Source: Hygrocybe punicea
Taxonomy: Eukaryota > Basidiomycota > Agaricomycetes > Agaricales > Hygrophoraceae
Direction of reading: 5' to 3'
NCBI GenBank assembly: GCA_963556145.1
Contig: OY744461.1
Coordinates: forward strand, 4,650,001 to 4,714,000
DNA: 64,000 bases
Shown: in pieces, positions 47,445-56,358 of the stretch
Numbering within the stretch: position 1 is the stretch's first letter
Layout: every line of letters starts with the position of its first letter
The notes under the pieces: model-generated
What the model was told of the DNA's origin: nothing
The model's database searches: none
What the model saw: the letters and a program-made list of their open reading frames with translations, nothing else
Translations under genes and position numbers: made by a program

Positions 47445-48220
47445 CAGCATATTCGGAAAAGCTTGTCCGCGCCAATTTTCAAAAAAAAAAAAAAGTCTGA
47501 CTAACTGAGATCCGGCCATTGCCAACTGCCTGCTAGCTCGCTACTCCCATAGAAGCTATGGACGCAGATGGCCCTCCACCGGCCTATGAGCATCAGGAAA
47601 CTGTTGCTACCAACACACCTGGCCGACGGAGCACACCCATAATGTCGATAGATGGTCCAATCATCTTTGCTTGTTTCATCCACCATTACCATCTGCAAGG
47701 CCGCAAAATGGCCATTTATGTCATCCATCCATTCCTGCCTAGCATCTTCGTCGCGTTCCGCTGCTGCCTTGCGCAGTAACTTGTATGTCAAGCTGGCATC
47801 ACGGACATTCTCAAAAAGTGTGGTTGAGTATCGTAGGCGAGGGCGATCCAATCTTGAACTTCATCCAAAAACATCTCCGGGGCTTCTTGGAGTAAAGTAT
47901 AGAGGTCGTGGGTCATATCGGTATTGAGAATATGTGGCCGGCCACACTTTGGAGGAGGGGGGGGGATGACAGATCCGTAGGCAGCTTGATTCACTTTCCA
48001 ACGCCGGATGCTTCTCTCGGTGATGTCGAAAAGGTCGCAGATAACATCACGAGGAGCATATTGATGCTCAAGAAGGAAAAGAGCGCATTCCTTGAGGTCT
48101 TTACTGATATGCTTGAAGACCATCGCAGTTGATGAGGCAGTCGGCAATGGCCGGATCTCACTTAGTCAGACTTTTTTTTTTTTTGAAAATTGGTGCGGAC
48201 AAGCTTTTCCGAATATGCTG
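47445..48220. mobile_element. Tc1/mariner-like element, internally deleted, in the IR-2 core
   Basis: TIRs of about 75 bp start CAGCATATTCGGAAAAGCTT and are flanked by TA on both sides (47443-47444, 48221-48222). The IR-1 core (around 8262) is the empty site with a single TA. It holds a truncated transposase on the minus strand. Confidence 0.92.
47501..48147 (-). pseudogene. Truncated Tc1-like transposase
   Basis: N-terminal helix-turn-helix (DLKECALFLLEHQYAPRDVI, then CDLFDITERSIRRWKVN) and PPPPKCGRPHIL are followed, after a frameshift between 47788 and 47851, by the first catalytic Asp in QMVMVDETSKDDWTIYRHYG. The second and third catalytic residues are deleted. This copy cannot encode an active enzyme. 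Confidence 0.85.
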
Positions 48221-48438
48221 TAATTTCAGATTTTTAAGACGAAGTTATATCATTAAAGGTCCAATTCTGGCAGAGGAAATGCAATAAATTGTGAATAGCT
48301 CTTGATGGAGGGCCAAATAAAATATAAAAATTGACATGAGAGTAGGTATACCATATTTACATCTTTTGAGGATCTCACTTTGGGTATGCATGCATTGGTG
48401 TGCATGCTAGAAGATCCAAAAGCATCAGCCACACTTCC

Positions 48439-48674
48439 ATGTATGGCAACTCGAACCCGTTTGGGAAAGCGGCAACTGCCGGTTGGCTTTCCCGGGCGAG
48501 TTCAAGCTTCGACTCGTTGTTTTCAACAACGCGTCAACAACGGGAACAGGTGCAGAGGAGCACCCGAGGTAAATTTCTGACTTTAACTTTTTTGTATTCT
48601 CTGCTAATTGTTGACCTTTTGCAGCTACCCCACGCCAAACAGGCGAATCCGAACACCCAACAGCAGAACACAAC
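48439..48674 (+). CDS. IR-2 right unit: exon 1, intron and start of exon 2
   Basis: ATG at 48443 gives a 42-codon exon 1 (48443-48568): MATRTRLGKRQLPVGFPGRV, then CFQQRVNNGNRCRGAPE. Intron 48569-48624 has a GTAAAT donor, GCTAATTG branch-like site and TTTTGCAG acceptor. An overlapping ATG at 48439 in another frame (MYGNSNPFGKAAT) stays open through exon 2, and across the MITE at 48675-49140 if that is removed, to about 49400. I cannot decide which frame is used. The MAT frame is the one shared with IR-1 and IR-3. Confidence 0.45.
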
Positions 48675-49140
48675 TAAGGTTGACCAAGGGTTGACATATG
48701 TGATAGGGTAAGATTTTCCAAGGGTTTTGAAGGGTTTGTTCTTGAATCATTATCTATTGCACATAGTGATAGAAACTTGGTGGGAATTTCAAAGAGTTAC
48801 ATATGCTCTAGTTTCTCTCCAAAATTTAGGTCAGATTTCTTCAGTAGTTATTGTGCCATTCCATTTTCAAAAAGGAGTGTTTTTAAAAAACCCTGAGGGG
48901 TTGAAAAACCCGGACCCCTGAGGGGTTTTGAAAAACACTCCTTTTTGAAAATGGAATTGCACAATAACTACTGAAGAAATCTGACCTAAATTTTGGAGAG
49001 AAACTAGAGCATATGTAACTCTTTGAAATTCCCACCAAGTTTCTATCACTATGTGCAATAGATAATGATTCAAGAACAAACCCTTCAAAACCCTTGGAAA
49101 ATCTTACCCTATCACATATGTCAACCCTTGGTCAACCTTA
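48675..49140. mobile_element. 466-bp hairpin MITE (hAT-like) in IR-2 exon 2
   Basis: Nearly perfect palindrome with ends TAAGGTTGACCAAGGG and its complement, loop near 48907. A perfect 8-bp target duplication AACACAAC flanks it (48667-48674, 49141-49148). It splits exon 2 of the IR-2 right unit. Confidence 0.92.
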
Positions 49141-49148
49141 AACACAAC

Positions 49149-49900
49149 GCGCCAGCAAACAGAATGGAAACGGACAAAAACGGCCACCGCGAGGATGGCG
49201 TAAACGAGGCCATGACACCGCGAGGCTGGGCACGAGGATGCTCCCGGCCAGGACAGATTGCCGAGACAACCACAGTGGCAACGACGAGGACAGAGACCAC
49301 AAGGACGCAGACAGCCAGCCAGGGGACGACGACGGGGATGAAGATGGATAGCGATGGGACGACAGGACGATGGAGACGACGACAACCATCAGAGGGATGA
49401 TGACGACCGTCAGAGGGATGACGACGACCATCCAGGGGACGACGAGGACGAGGACGGGGACGGAGACACAGATGGCGATGACAACGATGACCATGACGAC
49501 AACAAGAACGACGGGAATGGGAATGACAGGGATGGGGATGGCAGGGACGACGACGGCGGAGACGCAGACAAAGACGACGAAGACGAGGACGGCGGAGGGG
49601 AAGACGAAGACGAGGACGGTGGAGGGGAAGACGAAGATGACGAGGACGAGGACGGCGGAGACGCAGACGACGAGGGTGAGGACGATGGGAACGACAGAGG
49701 TATGTACATCCCACCCATCCTCCCACTCCTCCCTCTCCCTCTCCCTCTCCCTCTCCCTCTCCCTCTCCCTGCTGCCCTTCCCTCCTCCCCTCCCTTCTTA
49801 CACCTTGTCCCATTCCCACTCCCACTCCCACTCCCACCTCCCACTGCCACTGCCACCTTCCTCCCACCTGCCTCCTGCCCTTGGTAGTTTAATTATGGAT
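49149..49900 (+). repeat. IR-2 right acidic triplet stretch and (CCCTCT)n run
   Basis: Mirror of 46021-46700. Asp/Glu/Gly-rich frame 49354-49700, ending GACAGAG|GTATGTACAT at 49693-49706, then CCCTCT repeats at 49735-49770. AT belt follows to 50180. Confidence 0.65.
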
Positions 49901-50181
49901 CTGGATAGAATAGTCATTAAATTTAGATTTCCATTTTAAGGAGTAATGAGGTGATATAGATTCAAATTGGGAATTGAGTGAGATTAAATAAAAAGCACAA
50001 TATTCCAAGTCGGGTGGGTTCTGAGGTTGGTAAAGATTGTGATTGGGCATAATGAGTGTCTGTACAAGCTGAGGCTAAGGATGAGATATTGGGCAGTTGC
50101 AAAAGAAGAATTTTGTATTGTTGCTATTGCCTGTGCATGTAGTAATTGAATTTCAAATTATATTACGTGGGACATATATCA

Positions 50182-51566
50182 GCACAACCAGATTCAATAA
50201 ATTTGTTGGGAGAGGTATCACCACAAAATCCTGAAATAATAGTGTGTTGCAATTTTGCTGAAGGTGGATCAGGAGGGAATTGAATATTATCTCTGTATGT
50301 CTGAACAGCAACCTGATTTGTTTGTGTATGCTGCTCAGGGTGGTTCATGGTATGTCTTCTAACTGCATTTAATGTATATTGCAGATGCTTGTCATGATGA
50401 TCAACTTTGAACTTTGCAACAGCTGCATGGTTTTGTGATGCATGCATCTCTGGATGTTCCTGGTGAAACTTTTGTACAGCTGCAAGGTTTTGTGTTGCAT
50501 GCTTCTCAGGATGTTCCAGATGAAATTTCTGCACAGCTGCCAGATTTTGTTTGCTATGTTTCTCTAAGTTTTCAGTCTGAAATTTCTGCACAGCTGCTAG
50601 ATGTTGTTTAGCATGCTTATCAGGATTTTGACTCTGAAAATTTTGTACAGCTGCCAGATTTTGCTTTGCATGTTTGTCAGGATTTTCACTCTGAAATTTC
50701 TGCACAGCTGCTAGATGTTGTTTGTCATGTTTCTCTGGATTTTCACTCTGATATTTCTGCACAGCTACCAGATTTTGTTTGGCATGCTTATCAGGGTGTT
50801 CGTTGTGAAATTTCTGCACAGCTGCTAGATTTCGTTGTGCATATTTGTCAGGATGTTGTGCTTTAAATTTCTTGACTGCTCTGGTATTTGAGGTTTTCTT
50901 GTGCATTGCAATTACTTCTTCATTAATAAATTCAAAGATTGATACAAATTCAGGACAGTTGGAGCACACATGATTCTGTATTGCAGTTTGAATTGATGCC
51001 TGATTCATTTTTGAGTGGACAAGAATGCTATGATGAGCTGCAATTACTTTCAAGTTGGCAATGGTCAACTTTGGAATCAACAATTCAAATGGGTGATTTA
51101 CAATTACAAGTGATTTTTCAGATGATGATTCCAATGACAGTGCTTCACTTTTTGGCATGTAAGAGTGGAATTTATATTTAGCTACATCCATACTAGCATT
51201 GTCATTGGTTGAAGTAGGCATTAGTTCATGGAATGAGAATATATTTGCTTTGCCTCCACCAATGCATTCAATATCAAGGTTAGAATTACAGGATATATTT
51301 TCAGACTTGAAAATGTCATGTAATTTCGAAGTTTTATTGCAAATATAGTGACCAGCCATTTGAAAAGCTAGAAAATGATGCAGAACTATGAAAAACAGCA
51401 GAGTGGCTCCATTTGCTAATATAGGTTGTTTTGTAATGTATTTCAAGTAAGTTCTGAAGTCATGTTTTCTGAACAGATTCTGTTGAAGTTTCAACTTAAT
51501 ATATATGCACTTATTAGCAATACTGGTTGTACAATGATACTCAAAAAGTAAAACAAACATGTTCAA
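50182..51566 (-). pseudogene. Helitron-type ORF fragment with ten 19-residue repeats
   Basis: The frame runs 467 codons. Residues ~175-210 read AHHSILVHSKM and CSNCPEFVSIFEF. From about residue 229, ten 19-residue repeats follow with the pattern AAVQKFQSENPDKHAKQNL. The end reads FPPDPPSAKLQHTIISGFC and FIESGCA. This succession (SKM / C-x2-C segment, His/Gln-rich repeats, then IISxFCxxTSP and GCA) resembles the region ahead of the DUF6570 and helicase parts of basidiomycete Helitron proteins; that link is from memory and moderate. The protein breaks off at the junction with IR-2. The real start may be Met-70 (MAGHYIC). Confidence 0.55.
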
Positions 51567-52920
51567 GAAGATTCTGGCATATAGTTCAAATACAAAAAAT
51601 GGATGAGCTGATTTACAACTAGAAAGAACAAATTCAGTGCTGTTGTGGATATTTGTGATTTTTTCAGGGTTTGGTGATGTGAAGGAAGAAGTGGACTGGA
51701 GACCAATGTGATGAAACCTGGTAAATAAGTGGGATTTTCATACTTTTGCAAATTGTCTTGATAAAAATTCAATGTAACAGGGTACACAATGGCATTTTGT
51801 ATGACAGAGACAGTCGATGTGACAGGAACATTTTGTATGACATTTGCAGGAGGCACAAGGCCAATCCCAATAACAGCACATTGTGCCCAAGACATTGCAA
51901 TGATAAAAATCATAAGACATTGTGACAATGATGACATTTTTAACATTTTTGTGAACAGGTTTATAATTTTTTTGAAAACAAATGCTAGATCATAATATGG
52001 ATATGTCAAATATATCTGGAGAAGATGAATAAACCACATACCAATACAAATTCCAGCACATAAAGCAGTAAAAATCGAAAAAATCCACAAAATTTTGCAT
52101 TTCAAGGCTATATATGAATATAATATGTCAACATTTGATCATAGATGGTAAGAGATTCATACCTGAGCTGGAAAAGATCTACTGTAAACCTGTAGGTTGA
52201 GAATGAGCTTATACAATTTAAAAAGGTGAAAAAATATGAAATTTCCATATACTTGGAATGTTGACAGGGAGATTGGCTATCAAATGATAGATTATGTCAA
52301 CCCATGATAATTTACACCAATAAAAGACATCACCAGTGGTCCAAGATACAAAACAGAGCCAGATGAAAGAAAAAGCACAAAAATCCAAAGAATTTTTGAC
52401 TTTTTTTGTCTATAAAAGGAAATATTATGTCAGCACTGGACCCAGAATGGTCCGGGCACATCACCTGATCCAAATTGCTCTTTTTTTGGAGTCTGAATAT
52501 GGAAAACTGAGCTTAAATGAGCCAAAAAGGTCAAAAAAATGCGGACTTAGCGCACCAAATGGGGAAGGTGGTGATTCAGGTTCAAGAAGCAAAAGTCCAA
52601 TAAGGTTCAAAGTCTGGGTTCAAATGGTGATCTGACTAATGATTACATAATCATGATTACATAAGAAATTTGACCAAAAACAAAATTGAAATACAAAGTA
52701 ATCTAATCATATTGGATTTATTTATTTGTCATATAGCTAAGTTGCAACATCACTTATAAATGTCCAGTGATAATATTTATAAACGAGCACATTATTTGTT
52801 GTTGTTTACATCTATTTGTATTTGTTTACTAAAGCTCAAATTAGACTACAAGGACCAAAACATATGATAAAACTTGCATGATTATGTTATATAATTATAT
52901 TTGTTAACTGTAATGAATAT
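51567..52920. other. Upstream flank of the Helitron-like ORF; no supported gene
   Basis: A 180-codon hydrophobic minus frame (51563-52105) overlaps the preceding ORF by four bases (ATGA), but its composition looks like translated AT-rich sequence. 52336-52635 contains a GTCTATAAAAGG box and poly-T tracts. I see no recognised domain. Confidence 0.35.
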
Positions 52921-52929
52921 TATGGTGAT

Positions 52930-53403
52930 CAGCATCAAATTTGGTAAACTTTATGTTAAATTGCCTTATATGGTTAGACTGGTCACATGTGACTGTCACA
53001 GTTACAATCAGCATAAAATTTGGTATACAATATTAGAAATTCCCTTATATGGTTAGACTGGTCACATGTGACTGTCACACCTTGCCCGAAATGATTATAT
53101 TAGTCAGCAGTTCGATTTTTCAGCTGATTTTGATAAGAATTGAAGTCAGTATGAATATTTTGAATATAATTACAAGGTAATTTGATTTTTTTTAAGCAAC
53201 CCATATTTGGATTCTTATGTAAGCTGGTCCAAACATGGCCCCAACATGGTGTTATTTTCCAGTATCAGAAGTAGAATCATATCTCTGGCCCAAAAAATTT
53301 TTATCTATAGGCAATCAACTTTATTAATTAATTAATTACAAATCCTCACTGAACCAGGTCTGATAAAGAACGAGTCTTTTAATAAATTAAAAGAACTCGT
53401 AAC
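52930..53403. repeat. Dispersed repeat R1, fourth copy
   Basis: Two TTATATGGTTAGACTGGTCA blocks with GTCACATGTGAC, the CCAAACATGGCCCC block, (TTAA)n and the terminal hairpin ending AGAACTCGTAAC at 53403. Confidence 0.75.
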
Positions 53404-53429
53404 TTGGAGCAATGGTGGACGTAATTACA

Positions 53430-55720
53430 CTTGTTGGCAGAGTTTGGGCACTTGTTGTCATTCCAGTGGCAGCATGCATCCTGGCATCGAGTTTGTGGGG
53501 TGATTCTGGCCACACGGCATGGTTCAAGTTGTCTATCCCAAGAGTGGATCCAGTGGAGTTGCAAGTGTGTCAGTAAGGAGGAGGTCCCAGCATTGTGCGA
53601 CATGGATACAGATGCCTTTGTCAAGGTTGATGACACATTGGTGTTGGTCTTCCAGAAGGCACACAAATAGTCTGGGAATGTAACACTCGAAATGCCATAG
53701 CTCAGGTTCTTGCTGTGGGAAGACAAAGATGGTGGCCTCAATGGTTGGTTCCCAAGCGGTGATCCATTCACTGTGGGAGATGAGAGTTTTGGTGGGGGAC
53801 AAATGTCCAAGTGAGATTTCAAATGATCTGACCTGTTCCAAGTGGTGAAGAGTCCAGAGAGGACATGATCAAGGTTAACAGCTGGCCCGGAGATGAGACT
53901 GGTCCACTTGGACTGAGGGAACTGGGGACAGGAGGCTGAGTTAAGTATTGATGCAACAGTAAGTTTGATATCTTGCAAGAAGTTTTCAAGAAGGGTACAT
54001 ATGTCATGTAAGGATGGACGGAGGACTGATGGATGGAGAGATTCCTGACCCACAGGAAAACAATATTGATGTGCCATTTCAGTTGGTCATTGGCATCGTC
54101 AAGGGACTTGCTGGCTCCACGTTTAGGTGGTCAAGTAAGGACAGGGTCATCTTCTCCTTGGGTTTCCCTGAGTTCTGTTTCCTGGTCTCCCTCACCATAA
54201 TTGGTGTTGACAAGCCGATTGAGCGCATTTGAACAGTTGGATCCACCCCTCTGTACGTTGTCATAGCTGTCAAGCATCTTGCAATAGACCCTGAAAGCCT
54301 GGCAATTAACGGTATCGTTCTCACCAATGTAGTGTTGCCGTAGTTCGGTTCCGAACCTAGCCAAACCCGGTTCAAACCCTGAACCGAACCCGGGGTTCAG
54401 TCTAAGTTCAGCCAAGTGCAGAACCAGACCGCGGGTTCAGTTCCGGGTTTCAAGGCCTGCCGGAATTCCTGAACGGCTCCAAACCGCGTCCAAACCGCGA
54501 AGGTGGATATTTTTAAGGTATTTATTTTATTTGTTTTTTGTATTTCTTTACTTACTTTTTCGTGTTAAACGATATCATGTGACCATTACATGAAGGTGTC
54601 TTCACCAACAACAACAACGCAAGGCCCATGAATGCAACACAATGTCGCGTTCGTGAATACAGATAAGTCTCATAAATTTTCTTAACTTTACTAATATTAC
54701 CTGCCACAGGCAACTTGACTGCAACCACATCGCGAGCACACCACCACACACAACATGGATCCCAACGCCAATGCCAACGGACGCGGGACAGCCGCAACAC
54801 CACCACCACCACCACCACCACCACCAGCAACGGCAATGGCAATGGCAATGGCAACGGCAACAATGACGATGGCAACGGCCAGCAGCAACGCTGGCCGGCA
54901 GCAGCAGCAACGCCAGCAGCAGCATCTGTGGCAGCAAAACCACCCATGGGACAGCCGCAACATCATCACCACCGCCACCACCACCAGCAGTGGCAATGGA
55001 AACGGAAACAGCTACAGCAATGGCGACCAGGCAACAACGATGGCAACAGCCAGCAGCAGCAGCAGCAGCAACTGCAATGGCAGCAACAGCAATGGCCAGC
55101 AACAGTGGTAGCAGCAGCAGCAGCAACTGCAATGACAGCAGCAGCAGCGCCAGCAGCAACAGCATTGGCAGCAGCAGCAGCGGCAGCAGCAACAGCAGCA
55201 GCAGCAGTGGCAGCAGCAGCAGCAGCAGCAGCAACGCCAGCAATGCCAGGCAGGGACCACAGGACAAGACCCCCCATCCCTCCACATCCCTTGGGGACAC
55301 CGGAGGGCTCCCCCGCACCCATCTACCTCGTGATATGCAGCGCCGTATCTATTGATACGTGCCTGCTATTCGTGAGGAGAACGGAGCTCATGGGAGCCCA
55401 CCTCGGCAAGACGGTTCAACGCCGTCTGGGTCCAGGTTTGGCCATGCGCCAAACTGGACCCGAAGTTCAGTTTGCGGTTCCGCCAAAAAGGGTCAGAACT
55501 GGACCGAACTGAACTTCGGCAACACTACACCAATGGTTCCAAAAGGCATGGCCGACATGAGCTCCAGGATGGTGGCGGGTTTTTTGATCCATCCTGCATG
55601 GTAATCCTTGGTGAGGTTGACACACGCATCCCTAACCATTGGTTCAAAGGTGGTTTCCAAGTCAAAGGATGTTGCCTGCATCTGGCTTTCTGGTTTGTTG
55701 TTGTTCTCATTATGAGGCAT
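53430..55720 (-). pseudogene. Zinc-finger ORF of a probable retroelement (gag-like), split by a hAT
   Basis: From the ATG at 55720 the frame reads MPHNENNNKPESQMQ, then up to FGTIG at the hAT junction, resumes ENDTVNCQAFRVYCKMLDSY after it, and continues through two further frames: FPQSKWTSLISGPAVNLDHV, FEISLGHLSPTKTLISHSEW, FVFPQQEPELWHFECYI, and finally CCHWNDNKCPNSANKCNYVH, a C3H-like finger. The series ISHSEWITAW / PQQEPEL / finger recalls ORFs that accompany tyrosine-recombinase retroelements in Agaricomycetes; I hold this only loosely. At least one stop (about 54132) and two frameshifts. Its end abuts repeat R1. Confidence 0.45.
54330..55527. mobile_element. hAT element 1, 1.2 kb, non-autonomous, carrying a spliced triplet-repeat unit
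   Basis: TIRs TAGTGTTGCCGTAGTTC and GAACTTCGGCAACACTA, flanked by a perfect 8-bp duplication CACCAATG (54322-54329, 55528-55535). Subterminal GGTTCGGAACC-type motifs occur on both sides. The interior has an intron-like segment (54666-54712: ATAAGT donor, TTTACTAAT branch, CTGCCACAG acceptor) followed by a CACCAC/CAGCAG/GGCAAC triplet stretch, the same order as the units in IR-1 to IR-3. No transposase. Confidence 0.92.
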
Positions 55721-55728
55721 TCAAGATG

Positions 55729-56264
55729 ATGATGTGATGAAGTTAAATTGCAAGAAACCAAAAAACTACAGTCTATAAGGAATCAGAAGGAACAAGAAGA
55801 AAAAGAGGAAGGACATACTCAGGAGGAGACAAAAGGATTGGTAGCAGAAATGTCTCCTCTGGAGTAGATGGAGTAAAACCGTGACGTGGGAAAATGGGTG
55901 GAAACCCCAGGGTGAAACTCGATGAAAGGAGAGGTGCAAGGGCTCTCAATCTTGTGAGGGTGAGTGCAGTCCTTACGAGTCTTGAACCCATAATGTTGGG
56001 CATGATTACAATAAAGTAAACTTTAAATTCAGGTAAATGGATTCTGTCTGTTGATCTTGTTGAACTGGGCAAACATAAATGCTCCGATTGATGATAAGAT
56101 TCTAGACTCTTTCCTTTTTGGATCACTCATGCTTTGTCTTGACGTTCTTCTTTGTCTACAGTAGTATATTTACCCCCTTCGCAGCGTAGAAAGACCTCAG
56201 TTGCTCTTCGTATTCGCACTGAGGTCTGTATTCCCCTTTCTGATTTGTACCTTAGACTGATGTA
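55729..56264. other. Flank between the zinc-finger ORF and mariner; nothing recognised
   Basis: No supported gene. Sequence CAGTTGCTCTTCGTATTCGC at 56200-56219 recurs diverged at 58823-58842 on the far side of mariner, as a direct repeat of about 28 bp. Confidence 0.4.
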
Positions 56265-56358
56265 CAGATGTGTGACAAAAGTTATTGCCGCATCATATGA
56301 TTTATGATCATGACAATTTATCTTGTTGATGCATTTTGGATGTTTTCTCTAATCAACC

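Larger units (their letters stand above)
45221..50180. mobile_element. IR-2: second copy of the IR-1 family, right end truncated, two nested insertions
   Basis: Starts with the same CAGTAGACCCAGTCATTTTG end and GGGTTGACC arrays (45232-45640). Arms 45760-46770 and 49141-50180 are inverted copies. The core (46800-48625) is collinear with the IR-1 core. A Tc1-type element (47445-48220) and a hairpin MITE (48675-49140) are inserted. The right arm stops at ACATATAT (50180), before its array and TIR, where the Helitron-like ORF begins. Confidence 0.85.

Noticed and set aside
51563..52105. 180-codon hydrophobic ORF as a membrane protein
   Set aside because: Phe/Ile/Leu-rich translation of AT-rich sequence overlapping the Helitron-like ORF in another frame; no family resemblance.
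54602..55512. 238-265 codon frames rich in Leu/Val or Gln/Ala inside hAT 1
   Set aside because: They read through CAG/CTG triplets; only the intron-like junction, not the frames, is informative.
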